From: Mycobacterium sp.
Lineage (GTDB): Bacteria > Actinomycetota > Actinomycetes > Mycobacteriales > Mycobacteriaceae
DNA: 64,000 nt
Reading direction: 5' to 3'
NCBI GenBank assembly: GCA_016197405.1
Contig: JACPVR010000013.1
Span: 186,001-250,000 of the forward strand
Every line of letters starts with the position of its first letter. Positions within the stretch are counted from its first letter, which is position 1. The position numbers and the translations under genes are program-made. Shown piece by piece: positions 27,801 through 35,585 of this stretch. The notes below the pieces were generated by a model that saw only the letters and a list, made by a program, of their open reading frames with translations, searched no databases and was not told the origin of the DNA.

Positions 27801-27873
27801 ACCGGTGAAGGATGAGCCACCGGTCAAGGGCCTGGGCATCGCCCGTGGCGCCCGTCCGCCCGGCAAACGGTAA
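24871..27873 (+). CDS. etfD: EtfD, membrane iron-sulfur ETF dehydrogenase
   Basis: A 1000-residue membrane oxidoreductase that, in mycobacteria, takes electrons from ETF (fed by acyl-CoA dehydrogenases) into the respiratory chain. N-terminal about 250 residues: several membrane helices, nitrate-reductase-gamma-like. Two [4Fe-4S] motifs follow, CTECGRCQSQCP from Cys300 and CTTCGACVEQCP from Cys411. Then two CCG-type cysteine domains (CPHCFNTLGREY, DPCYLGRHNKVYD, LCCGAGGARMWME, CPFCRVMM). From about 800 on there are five copies of a basic repeat (VKGLGIAGGAKRPGAKK) in Ala/Pro/Glu linkers. GTG start with TGGAGG at 24858-24863. Confidence 0.92.
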   Translation: MGTLEWIRLGLGLAATAIVLGFAAKRVLFLTNLIRSGQPVSDESGRKDHLADRFLNQFKEVFAQTKLLKWSIPGIAHFFTMWGFFILASVYLEAYGVLFNPEFHIPIVGRWDALGFLQDFFAVAVLLGIIVFAIIRLRSEPKTHGRSSRFYGSHTGGAWEILFMIFLVILTYAIFRGAAVNNLGEDFPYGWGAFLSHGIGAVLHPLGHTANHVIETVALLGHIGVMLAFLLIVLHSKHLHIGLAPINVTFKRLPDGLGPLLPMEYQGKPIDFEDPAEDAVLGRGKIEDFTWKGYLDFTTCTECGRCQSQCPAWNTGKPLSPKLVIMNLRDHLFAKAPYIIGGKAIPDGEGEAKELVSSEGGFIETKHDEHDHVPESGFERITGSGPEQALRPLVGTLEQGGVIDPDVLWSCTTCGACVEQCPVDIEHIDHIVDMRRYQVLMESEFPSELGVLFKNLENKGNPWGQNAKDRLNWIDEVEFDVPVYGKDVDSFDGFEYLFWVGCAGAYEDRAKKTTKAVAELLAVAGVKYLVLGDGETCTGDSARRSGNEFLFQQLAAQNVETINELFEGVETVDRKIVVTCPHCFNTLGREYSQTGANYTVLHHTQLLNRLVRDKKLVAVSPVSQDITYHDPCYLGRHNKVYDAPRELIGASGAQLTEMPRHADRGLCCGAGGARMWMEEHIGKRVNVERTEEAIDTGASKIATGCPFCRVMMTDGVDDVAATRDIEKVEVLDVAQLLLGSLDLSSVKLPEKGTAAAESEKRAAARAETQAATVTAEPEAEPTTEEPAAPAAEPAKAAAPVKGLGMAGAAKRPGAKKTAAAPTAEAASAADAAPAAPVKGLGLAGGAKRPGAKKTAAAPAAEAAPAAEAAPAAPAAPVKGLGIAGGAKRPGAKKTAAAPAAEATPAAPASTEPASTEPAAAEPAKPEPPVVGLGIASGARRPGAKKAPAAAPAPTAEPTPEPTPEPAAEPAPAAEESAPVKDEPPVKGLGIARGARPPGKR

Positions 27874-27911
27874 TTCGCCGGCAACCGTAACGGCATCGTT
27901 GCGCGGCATTG

Positions 27912-27931
27912 TCGGAGTGCGGGCACTCCGA
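27912..27931. terminator. Hairpin after etfD
   Basis: TCGGAGTG-cggg-CACTCCGA, 8-bp perfect arms, 39 bp after the etfD stop and 70 bp before the next start. No U-run, so terminator or operator cannot be told apart. Confidence 0.4.
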
Positions 27932-28000
27932 AGGTGATAAGACTGACGCGTCCGTCAAAAGACGTGCAGTTTTCACCCGCTCCATGCCGGAGGCGAGCCA

Positions 28001-28873
28001 GTGTCACGACGTCGCCGGGTACTGCACGGGATCGCTGTCGCGATTGTCGGAGCAACCACGCTTGCGGCCTGCACGACGCCGCAGGCGCCGCCAGCGCCTC
28101 CGGCCGCGCCGCTGGCCGACGATTCCGATGCCGCGATCCGCAGCGCCGTCGACGCCATCACCACATTTCCGACGACGCTTGACCCTCGGATCTGGAACGG
28201 CCTCACGATGAAACCCGAGGTGCGCGCGGCCATTCAACGGGTGGTGAACCGGATTGCCGCCGAGGCGAGAATCGACGGGCTCACCATCGATGCCGTGGAT
28301 CTGTTCGGCAGCAACGCTTCTTACGAATACGACGACAAATCCGACGTCGGGATACATGTCTTCGTGCACAAGCCGGGGATGACCGACGAGGAACTCACCC
28401 CCTTCATGCACCTGCTCAACAACGACATAGAACACCGGCAAGAAGGCCAGATCACCTTCTACGGATTACCGCTGGAGGTGACGTTCCACGCCGGGCGTTC
28501 GGCCAACTATCAACCGCGGCCCGGCATCGGTCAGTATTCGGTCACCGAGGGACGCTGGGTGGTCGAGCCGGTACGCCAACCCGACAATTTCGACCGCGCC
28601 CAGATGGTGACCGACGCCAAGGAGTTTGTCGGCAAGTACAACGACCTCGTGCGGGCCTACACCGCCACACCACAGGGCTTCGACTGTGGCCGTTTCGACG
28701 AACTCGACCGCGAGATGAGCCAGTACCGCAACGAGGGTTTCGCGCAAGGACTGGGCAGCCGTTCCACCCAGAACCTGACCTATCGGGCGTTACGCCGGGT
28801 CAATGTCGAGATCCCGGAAATGGTCGACACCCTCCAGGACGAATGCACGTTCGCCAACGAATCCGTCGGATAG
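28001..28873 (+). CDS. Predicted lipoprotein with nucleotidyltransferase-like motifs
   Basis: 290 residues. A lipoprotein signal (RRRRVLHGIAVAIVG, lipobox LAAC, Cys24) is followed by an Ala/Pro linker. The body contains LFGSNASYEYDDKSDVGIHV (about 105-125) and LPLEVTFH (about 160), which resembles the polymerase-beta nucleotidyltransferase pattern (GS ... DxD ... D/E), though the second metal Asp is replaced by Gly. I do not recognise a named family; function unknown. GTG start with GGAGG 8 nt upstream. Export of such a fold would be unusual. Confidence 0.7.
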   Translation: MSRRRRVLHGIAVAIVGATTLAACTTPQAPPAPPAAPLADDSDAAIRSAVDAITTFPTTLDPRIWNGLTMKPEVRAAIQRVVNRIAAEARIDGLTIDAVDLFGSNASYEYDDKSDVGIHVFVHKPGMTDEELTPFMHLLNNDIEHRQEGQITFYGLPLEVTFHAGRSANYQPRPGIGQYSVTEGRWVVEPVRQPDNFDRAQMVTDAKEFVGKYNDLVRAYTATPQGFDCGRFDELDREMSQYRNEGFAQGLGSRSTQNLTYRALRRVNVEIPEMVDTLQDECTFANESVG

Positions 28874-28891
28874 CTGGCGATGGCCGCCCGC

Positions 28892-30772
28892 TCAAGGTGA
28901 GCAGCGAGCCTCAAGGGTGGAAGGCAGCTCGGCGAGATAGTCGGCCCGACACGCCTGCCGGGCCAGTTTGCCGCTGGTGGTGCGCTGTATCGATCCTGCG
29001 GCCACGATCCGCACGTCGGCGACGGCAACGCCGTGTCGGCGCGCCACCGCCGCGGTGATCGCGGCGACCACGGGTGCGTGGTCGGTGCGCCCGGCCCCGG
29101 CGGCGCGTTCGGCGACGATCACCAACCGATCGCCGGAGTCGCGTGCGGTACTGCGTGGGAGAACATCGGCTGGTACCGAGAAGGCCGCAACGTATCCAGA
29201 GCGGACGACCCGCGAACATTCCGAGACCGTCGCCTCGATGTCCTGGGGGTAGTGGTTTCGTCCATCGATGATGATGACGTCCTTGATACGACCGACGATG
29301 TACAGCTCGCCGTCGAGATAGACCCCAAGATCACCGGTACGCAACCAGAGGCCGTCCTCCGGGGCACCCTCTGCATGGCTGCCGTATTCCGTACGTAGCT
29401 GGAGTTTGTTGCGAAACGTCACCTCGGTTTCGAATTCCCGACCCCAGTAGCCGCCGCCGATGTTGTTGCCGTGCAACCAGATCTCGCCGACCTCGCCGTC
29501 CGGCAACTCCACCCCATGTACGGAATCGACGATTACGCCCCACTGGCTACGCACCATCTGACCGCAGGACACGTGCGCCACTGCGTTCGGAGCATCGAAT
29601 TCGACCGGCACGGCGCGATTGACCGCCAGCTGCTCGCGATCGAGGTAGATAGCACTCGGTTCGGCATCCGGCGCAATACTGGCCACCGACAACGTGGCTT
29701 CTGCCATACCGTAGGAGGGTTTGATCGCGCTGCGCGCCAGACCGTAGGGAGCGAACGCCGTAACGAACTGGTCGATTGCGGCCGGCGTCACCGGCTCAGA
29801 TCCATTGAGCAGCCCGGCCACGTTACTGAGGTCGAGGGTTTCGCCTGCGGCGGGCAGACCCCGCTGCGCGGCAAGTTCGAAGGCGAAGTTGGGTGCGGCC
29901 GCGAAGGTTCGGCCATGGGCGCCTTCGTCGGCGAGGGCCTTGATCCACCGATGCGGTCGCCGCACGAAAGCCTGCGGCGACATCAGCGTGATGTGTCCCC
30001 CGCACAGTGCGGGAAACATGATCATCACCAGGCCCATATCGTGATGCAGGGGCAGCCAACTGACGCTGCGGATGTCGGTGTCGAGCCCGCCGGCGAGAAT
30101 CATCTGCAACACGTTGGTACACACGGCTCGGTGGCTGATCTCAACGCCGGTCGGCGTACGCGTCGACCCGGATGTGTACTGCAGGTAGGCGATGTCGTCC
30201 GTGCCCACGCGCACGGAGGTGAACATGTCACCGACCGTATCGGGGACGGCATCGATCGCAATGATGCGCGGCCGGCTTCGGCTGGGACGCTTGCGCAGGA
30301 ATGACGTAATCGGTTCCGCGGCTGCACTCGTCGTCAACACCACCGACGGAGTCGCATCGGCGATCACCGCGTCGAGTCGCTCGGTTTGTCCGGCGAATTC
30401 GGGCGCGAACAGCGGTACCGCAATGCATCCGGCTTGGACGGCGGCAAAGAAACCCACCACGTAATCGAGGCCTTGGGGCGCCAGGATCGCCACGCGATCC
30501 CCCGGTTGGGTCACCTGTTGAAGTCGGCCGGCGACGGCCCGCGCCCTCGTGCCGAGCTCAGTCCACGTCAGCTGCACCGCCAGCCCGTCCTGCTCCCGGC
30601 CGTAGTCCAGGAATCGATAGGCCGGCGTCTGACCGAGCTCGCTGGTGTTGCGATCCAGATGGGAGGTGAGCGTGACACCGTCGGGTATCACGATGTTGCC
30701 TTCGCCGTCGAGGTAATCGGCGAGGTTCGTTTCGGCACGAGCAATACCACCGTCAAAGGCTTCCCGACCCAC
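28892..30772 (-). CDS. Long-chain fatty-acyl-AMP ligase (FAAL, FadD family)
   Basis: A 626-residue adenylating enzyme that activates a fatty acid to acyl-AMP, normally for transfer to a polyketide synthase or carrier protein. Visible: P-loop YTSGSTRTPTGVEISH (about 175-190), SWLPLHHDMGLVMIMFPALC typical of FAALs, GYWGRE, LWLRTGDLGVYLDGELYIVG (hinge) and GRNHYPQDIE. The C-terminal Lys-containing segment SIQRTTSGKLARQ is intact. No polyketide synthase or carrier gene is in the window, so the partner is elsewhere. GTG start, with TATTAT (30779-30784) ending 6 nt upstream: leaderless. The promoter region is A+T-rich. Confidence 0.88.
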   Translation of the reverse strand: MGREAFDGGIARAETNLADYLDGEGNIVIPDGVTLTSHLDRNTSELGQTPAYRFLDYGREQDGLAVQLTWTELGTRARAVAGRLQQVTQPGDRVAILAPQGLDYVVGFFAAVQAGCIAVPLFAPEFAGQTERLDAVIADATPSVVLTTSAAAEPITSFLRKRPSRSRPRIIAIDAVPDTVGDMFTSVRVGTDDIAYLQYTSGSTRTPTGVEISHRAVCTNVLQMILAGGLDTDIRSVSWLPLHHDMGLVMIMFPALCGGHITLMSPQAFVRRPHRWIKALADEGAHGRTFAAAPNFAFELAAQRGLPAAGETLDLSNVAGLLNGSEPVTPAAIDQFVTAFAPYGLARSAIKPSYGMAEATLSVASIAPDAEPSAIYLDREQLAVNRAVPVEFDAPNAVAHVSCGQMVRSQWGVIVDSVHGVELPDGEVGEIWLHGNNIGGGYWGREFETEVTFRNKLQLRTEYGSHAEGAPEDGLWLRTGDLGVYLDGELYIVGRIKDVIIIDGRNHYPQDIEATVSECSRVVRSGYVAAFSVPADVLPRSTARDSGDRLVIVAERAAGAGRTDHAPVVAAITAAVARRHGVAVADVRIVAAGSIQRTTSGKLARQACRADYLAELPSTLEARCSP

Positions 30773-30999
30773 GTTCGCATAATAATAGCTAATCTAATAT
30801 TTAGTGCCTCTAGACGACTATGTGCATCGTCACTTTCATGCCCGGGCGTGAGCCAGATCCCTCCGCGCCGGCGGCAACCAAGGTGAGCATCGTCGCAAGC
30901 TAATTCGCATCTCGCGCCAACAAAATTCTCTAGCATTCGACGCCAGGGTTCGCGACCACGGCGAATAGCTTTCCCAGACTCATGACCAGGAGACAGCTG

Positions 31000-32022
31000 A
31001 TGAGACTCACCGGACTCGCGCGCTGTGCGATGACACTTCCCTTCCTGGCCCTGTCGACACTGCCCTTCTCGGCGCCGGCGACCGCCGAACCTGCGGCGGC
31101 ACCGGGTTCCTGCGTCATCATCGACACCGACTTCGATATCGACGACATGATGGCGATCCCCATGGTCATCGGCACGCGGCATGTGGCTGCGCTCGTCACC
31201 ACCGAGGGATACACCGTGCCGACGATCGGGGCGTCGGTGGTCAACCGCCTGCTGGCCGAACCTTCGCAACGCCCCATCCCCGTGATAGTCGGTGCGGGAA
31301 ACAACCTGCCGGAGAGCGAGATTGCCTCGTCGCTGGGCAGTTACGTTCTCGACTACCGCCGGATAATGGGGCGGCTCAACAACTTCCTGCCCACCGAACT
31401 ACCGCCCACACCGGTACCGGACGACTACGTCCGGCAGGTCACCGACGCCGTCGCGGGCTGCAGTTCGGTCGACGTCCTGGTGATCGGCGCGTTCAGCTCA
31501 TTCGAGCACTACGGCCCGGCCATCCGCGCCAAGATCAACCGGGTCGTCATCATGGGCAGACCGCCCGAGGGCGATCCGACCAGCGAGCCGGGTAACTACT
31601 CCTTCAACTGCGAGTACGACCTGCCGGCCTGCCTGGCGGTTTTCCACGATCAGCTACCCGGCCTGGACCACACCTTCGTCGACGTCCCGAAGAACAGCTG
31701 CGGCAAGACGCCCAACAAGCCTGAATGCGTCGGAACGGTTTACGGTCCCACGCTGGCGATGGTGCGAGCACTGGGGCCCGCGGGACTGCCCAACACCCTC
31801 AAACAGGTGCTGCTCAACGATTCCGACACCTGGGCGATCGATACCTGGGAGCAGGCCGGGTACGGCGGAAGGTCACTGTTCTGGGACCAGTCGGCCGCAC
31901 TCGCACTTCTCGATCCCGATGTCTTCGGCCCGGTGGGCGCGCACGTCGAAACGGTGCTGAGCCCCGCCGACTTCCAGGCCGAGTGGACCGAGTTCACCAA
32001 CCGCGCAGCGGCTTACGCCTAG
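31000..32022 (+). CDS. Exported nucleoside-hydrolase-like protein
   Basis: 340 residues. A Sec-type signal (RLTGLARCAMTLPFLALS, cleavage near ATAEP) leads into an inosine-uridine nucleoside hydrolase fold with the Ca-binding motif DTDFDIDDMMA (about 42-52), the family's DTDxxxDD. Later VLVIGAFSSFEHYGP and VVIMGRPP correspond to the family's second sheet. Extra cysteines suggest disulfides outside the cytoplasm. The ATG at 31000 has AGGAG 8 nt upstream; the in-frame ATG at 30982 has none but would add TRRQLM, a possible Tat signal. Substrate unknown; possibly nucleoside scavenging. Confidence 0.75.
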   Translation: MRLTGLARCAMTLPFLALSTLPFSAPATAEPAAAPGSCVIIDTDFDIDDMMAIPMVIGTRHVAALVTTEGYTVPTIGASVVNRLLAEPSQRPIPVIVGAGNNLPESEIASSLGSYVLDYRRIMGRLNNFLPTELPPTPVPDDYVRQVTDAVAGCSSVDVLVIGAFSSFEHYGPAIRAKINRVVIMGRPPEGDPTSEPGNYSFNCEYDLPACLAVFHDQLPGLDHTFVDVPKNSCGKTPNKPECVGTVYGPTLAMVRALGPAGLPNTLKQVLLNDSDTWAIDTWEQAGYGGRSLFWDQSAALALLDPDVFGPVGAHVETVLSPADFQAEWTEFTNRAAAYA

Positions 32023-32026
32023 GGAT

Positions 32027-32437
32027 TCAGCCGACCTTCGTGAGCTGGAACGGGGTCTGGCTGATATCGCCGCCCGGGCAGCCGTAGTTGGAGTCAGTGG
32101 AGATCGTTCCGGCCAGCGTCACCGGGTCGACGGCCAACGAGATGTATGCGGGCGCATAGCTGCCGTTGTCGCAGATCACACCGTCGGGCTTGGTGACGGT
32201 GAAGTTCCACCGGCCGTCGGTGAAGGTGGCCGGAACCGACCAACCCTGATTGCTGCTGACGGTGCCCGTGCACCCGGTGATGCCGCAGCTCGTCGCTATG
32301 GTCCACACGTTTTCGTCGTCACCGCCCGAATAGGCACCGTTGAGCAGCGGCGGATCGGCGTATGCCGAGGCCGCCAGGCCCACGGCCGCGGCCATCGCCA
32401 GCGCAGGCATCAGCATGCGGGTGATTGTCAGCTTCAT
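32027..32437 (-). CDS. Small secreted mycobacterial protein, unknown function
   Basis: 136 residues with a clear signal peptide (MKLTITRMLMPALAMAAAVG, cleavage after AYA) and four cysteines in the mature part (TSCGITGCTG, GVICDNG, YGCPGG), suggesting two disulfides. A compact beta-rich domain of about 100 residues (NVWTIATSCG, SVPATFTDGRWNF). Similar small exported proteins are common in mycobacteria but none has a known role. The ATG at 32437 follows GGAGGG. Convergent with the nucleoside-hydrolase-like gene, 4 bp apart. Confidence 0.8.
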   Translation of the reverse strand: MKLTITRMLMPALAMAAAVGLAASAYADPPLLNGAYSGGDDENVWTIATSCGITGCTGTVSSNQGWSVPATFTDGRWNFTVTKPDGVICDNGSYAPAYISLAVDPVTLAGTISTDSNYGCPGGDISQTPFQLTKVG

Positions 32438-32607
32438 TGCGTACGCCCTCCGACCAGTGGTGTTCAGCAAGTTAACAGCCGCCCGCGCGCAAATTCGGGA
32501 GCGAGCACAGGAAACTCACATCGTGTCCGACATGTCGTGAATTCGAATGCGAAATGCAACCTGCACCCCGGTTCACCTGCGGCGGGAAGGCCGGTCAGGG
32601 AAAACAC

Positions 32608-33900
32608 GTGGACAACCGTGGGACACTGTTGGACGTGTCTACCCATCAGCTGCCGTGGCAGGCGACCGGCCATCCGGACCGACAGCGCGTCTTCACGCAG
32701 TCGAGCAAGCTGCAAGACGTCCTCTACGAGATCCGTGGGCCCATCCACGATCACGCCGCCCGGCTGGAGAACGAGGGTCACCGGATCCTCAAGCTGAACA
32801 TCGGCAACCCCGCGCCCTTCGGTTTCGAGGCGCCCGACGTCATCATGCGCGACATGATCGCCGCCCTGCCCCAGGCGCAGGGATATTCGGACTCCAAAGG
32901 TATCGCCAGCGCCCGTCGCGCGGTGTTCACCCGCTACGAGTTGGTACCGGGCTTTCCCCGCTTCGATATCGACGACGTCTACCTCGGCAACGGTGTGTCC
33001 GAGCTGATCACCATGACCCTGCAGGCCTTGCTCGACAACGGCGACCAGGTGCTCATCCCGGCCCCCGATTACCCGCTGTGGACGGCGTCCACGGCACTGG
33101 CCGGTGGCACCCCCGTGCACTACCTGTGCGATGAGACCCAAGGCTGGCAGCCCGATATCGCCGACCTGGAATCCAAGATCACCGAACGCACCAAGGCGTT
33201 GGTGGTGATCAACCCCAACAATCCGACCGGCGCGGTGTACTCACGCGAGATCCTGGTCCAGATGGTCGAATTGGCGCGCAAGCACCAGCTGCTGCTGCTG
33301 GCCGACGAGATCTACGACAAGATCCTCTACGACGACGCCGAACACATCAGCCTGGCATCGCTGGCTCCCGATGTGCTGACGCTGACCTTCAACGGCCTGT
33401 CCAAGGCCTACCGGGTGGCCGGTTACCGATCGGGCTGGCTCGTCATCACCGGCCCCAAGGAGCACGCGACCAGCTTCATCGAGGGCATCAGCCTGCTGGC
33501 CAATATGCGTTTGTGCCCGAATGTGCCTGCGCAGCATGCCATTCAGGTCGCGCTCGGTGGGCATCAGAGCATCGAAGATCTGGTGCTGCCCGGCGGACGG
33601 CTGCTCGAGCAGCGCGATGTGGCGTGGAATCAGCTCAATGCCATCCCGGGTGTCTCATGCGTCAAACCGCGGGGCGCGTTGTATGCGTTCCCTCGGCTGG
33701 ATCCCGAGGTCTACGACATCGCCGACGACGAGCAGCTGGTTCTCGATCTGCTGCTGCAGGAGAAGATCCTCGTCACGCAGGGCACCGGATTCAATTGGCC
33801 CGCACCCGATCACCTCCGCATCGTCACCCTGCCGTGGGCTCGCGACCTCGCCAACGCCATCGAACGGCTGGGCAACTTCCTGGTGAGCTACCGCCAGTAA
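32608..33900 (+). CDS. aspC: AspC/AlaT-type PLP aminotransferase (Rv0337c-like)
   Basis: A 430-residue fold-type I aminotransferase, cytoplasmic, moving an amino group between alanine or aspartate and 2-oxo acids. Visible: KLNIGNPAPFGF (substrate arm), GNGVSELI, INPNNPTGAVYS, LLLADEIYDKILYD (Asp for PLP N1), LTFNGLSKAYRVAGYR with the PLP Lys near 264, and GWLVITGP. The sequence from VSTHQLPW to the C-terminal FLVSYRQ is very like M. tuberculosis Rv0337c. GTG start chosen from that alignment; AGGGAA lies 8 nt upstream. In M. tuberculosis it adjoins etfD; here four genes intervene. Confidence 0.93.
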   Translation: MDNRGTLLDVSTHQLPWQATGHPDRQRVFTQSSKLQDVLYEIRGPIHDHAARLENEGHRILKLNIGNPAPFGFEAPDVIMRDMIAALPQAQGYSDSKGIASARRAVFTRYELVPGFPRFDIDDVYLGNGVSELITMTLQALLDNGDQVLIPAPDYPLWTASTALAGGTPVHYLCDETQGWQPDIADLESKITERTKALVVINPNNPTGAVYSREILVQMVELARKHQLLLLADEIYDKILYDDAEHISLASLAPDVLTLTFNGLSKAYRVAGYRSGWLVITGPKEHATSFIEGISLLANMRLCPNVPAQHAIQVALGGHQSIEDLVLPGGRLLEQRDVAWNQLNAIPGVSCVKPRGALYAFPRLDPEVYDIADDEQLVLDLLLQEKILVTQGTGFNWPAPDHLRIVTLPWARDLANAIERLGNFLVSYRQ

Positions 33901-33910
33901 CCTCCACCCC

Positions 33911-35134
33911 GTGGCACACTCGCACTCCCATTCCCTGACGGGTCCGTCACCGCTGGGGCCGTTGGCCGCCAAGATCGTGGTCGGCCTGCTCGCGCTCATC
34001 GGTGTGGCTGTCGTCGCGGCAGCGGTGCTGTTGTGGCCCAGCCAGCAGAAAGCCGATATCCCGCTGCCGTTTCAGAACGCCTCCGGCGGGGCGGTGACCA
34101 CCGAAGCCGGACACGTGCTGTCCAGCACGCTCGCCGACTGCGGTAGCCCGTCATCGGGTCAGGTGCTCACCGCGAGCCCGGCTCCCGGCGTCCCGGGCAG
34201 CGGCCAGTGTGTGCAGAACGTCGTCACCATCGACTCCGGCCCCAACTCGGGTGCCGACACCCTGCTGGAATTCACCCCGGGCCCAGGGCAACCCAGCCTG
34301 GCTGCCGGCGACCATGTCCGGATCAGCAGGCAGGTCGACGCGCAAGGCGCCACCAGCTATGCGTTCTACGACTACGAACGCACCTGGCCGTTGGTCGCCC
34401 TGGCTGTCGCGTTCGCGGTGGTGATCGTGGCGGTCGCGCGCTGGCGCGGCCTGCGGGCCATCGTCGGCATCATCGTGGCGTTCGGGGTGCTGGTGGTCTT
34501 TCTGCTGCCCGCACTGCGAGACGGCGCACCCGCGGTGCCGGTGGCACTGGTCGCATCGGCGGCGATCCTCTACGCGGTGATCTACCTGGCGCACGGTGTG
34601 AGCCTGCGAACCAGCGCGGCATTGCTGGGCACGCTGACATCGCTGTTGCTGGCGGCCGGGCTGTCCTGGGCGGCAATCGAACTCGCGCACCTGACCGGAC
34701 TGTCGGAGGATCAGAACAACGAGGTCGCCGCCTATCTCGGCCATGTATCGATCACCGGTCTGCTGCTGGCCGGTTTCATCATCGGCTCACTGGGTGTGCT
34801 CAACGATGTCACCGTCACGCAGGCCTCGACGGTGTTCGAACTTGCCGCCGTCGGCGAGGATGCTTCTCGCCGAGCAGTTTTCGTGGGTGCCATGCGAGTC
34901 GGCCGAGACCACATCGCCAGCACTGTCTACACCCTGGTGCTGGCCTACGCGGGTAGCTCGCTACCGCTGCTGCTGTTGTTCAGCGTCGCGAACCGGTCCC
35001 TGGCCGATGTACTCACCAGTGAAAGCGTGGCCATCGAGATCGCCCGCTCGGCGGTCGGCGGTATCGCCTTGGCGCTGTCGGTGCCGCTGACCACGGGCAT
35101 CGCCGCGATCCTGGCCACACCGCGGCGAGCCTGA
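33911..35134 (+). CDS. YibE/F family membrane protein
   Basis: 407 residues: His-rich N-terminus (MAHSHSHSL), one helix, an extracytoplasmic domain of about 110 residues, then about seven membrane helices with the family signature LGVLNDVTVTQASTVFEL. Function of the family is not established. GTG start; TAACCT (33898-33903) ends 7 nt upstream and overlaps the aspC stop, so it can be expressed from its own leaderless promoter as well as with aspC. Confidence 0.85.
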   Translation: MAHSHSHSLTGPSPLGPLAAKIVVGLLALIGVAVVAAAVLLWPSQQKADIPLPFQNASGGAVTTEAGHVLSSTLADCGSPSSGQVLTASPAPGVPGSGQCVQNVVTIDSGPNSGADTLLEFTPGPGQPSLAAGDHVRISRQVDAQGATSYAFYDYERTWPLVALAVAFAVVIVAVARWRGLRAIVGIIVAFGVLVVFLLPALRDGAPAVPVALVASAAILYAVIYLAHGVSLRTSAALLGTLTSLLLAAGLSWAAIELAHLTGLSEDQNNEVAAYLGHVSITGLLLAGFIIGSLGVLNDVTVTQASTVFELAAVGEDASRRAVFVGAMRVGRDHIASTVYTLVLAYAGSSLPLLLLFSVANRSLADVLTSESVAIEIARSAVGGIALALSVPLTTGIAAILATPRRA

Positions 35135-35145
35135 ACAGCCCGGTA

Positions 35146-35502
35146 TCAGGCGTCGAGATCTTCTTCGGTCAGATCGGTGGCCGCGAGTGCCGCGGGCAGA
35201 TCATCGTGCCGGAAGACCGAGGTGACGTGGTCGTGCACCACCCGGAACGCCGCGGCCTCAGCGCTGCCGTCGGGCCGGGTCAGCTCCGCGACCACGACAC
35301 CGTCATGCACGTAGAGCCGGCCGGCGGTCGTCGCGCCGGAGTAGTTCTGCGCCCACGTTCGCAACGCGTCCAGGCCCTGTCCGGCGCCGTGTGCGTCGCC
35401 GACCTCGATATCGTCGCTGGACACCGCGACCAGGGTGTCCAGATCCTTGGCGTTGAGTGCGTCGAGCCAGGCGAGGGCGGTGGCGATCTCGGAAGTGCTC
35501 AT
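35146..35502 (-). CDS. NTF2/SnoaL-like small protein
   Basis: 118 residues of the cone-shaped NTF2-like fold: helix ATALAWLDALNAKDLDTLVA, strand DDIEVGDAHGAGQGLDALRTW, and AFRVVHDHVTSVFRHDDL. Such folds act as small isomerases, hydrolases or ligand binders; no catalytic set can be named. The ATG at 35502 has GAGGAGCGA 5 nt upstream, which belongs to a repeat also seen near iniC. Confidence 0.75.
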   Translation of the reverse strand: MSTSEIATALAWLDALNAKDLDTLVAVSSDDIEVGDAHGAGQGLDALRTWAQNYSGATTAGRLYVHDGVVVAELTRPDGSAEAAAFRVVHDHVTSVFRHDDLPAALAATDLTEEDLDA

Positions 35503-35504
35503 TT

Positions 35505-35552
35505 GTTCGCTCCTCCTCGGTACTCGCTGGCGCTCGTACCGCATCGTCGACT
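35505..35552. repeat. Intergenic repeat related to the 56-bp unit near iniC
   Basis: Shares CGCTCCTC and GCATCGTCGACTC with the tandem units at 14246-14368 and contains GGTAC/GTACC arms (35519-35523, 35536-35540). It supplies the ribosome site of the gene ending at 35146. Confidence 0.5.
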
Positions 35553-35585
35553 CACCCAAGTGCTCATGCCATGCAACCTATCCCG

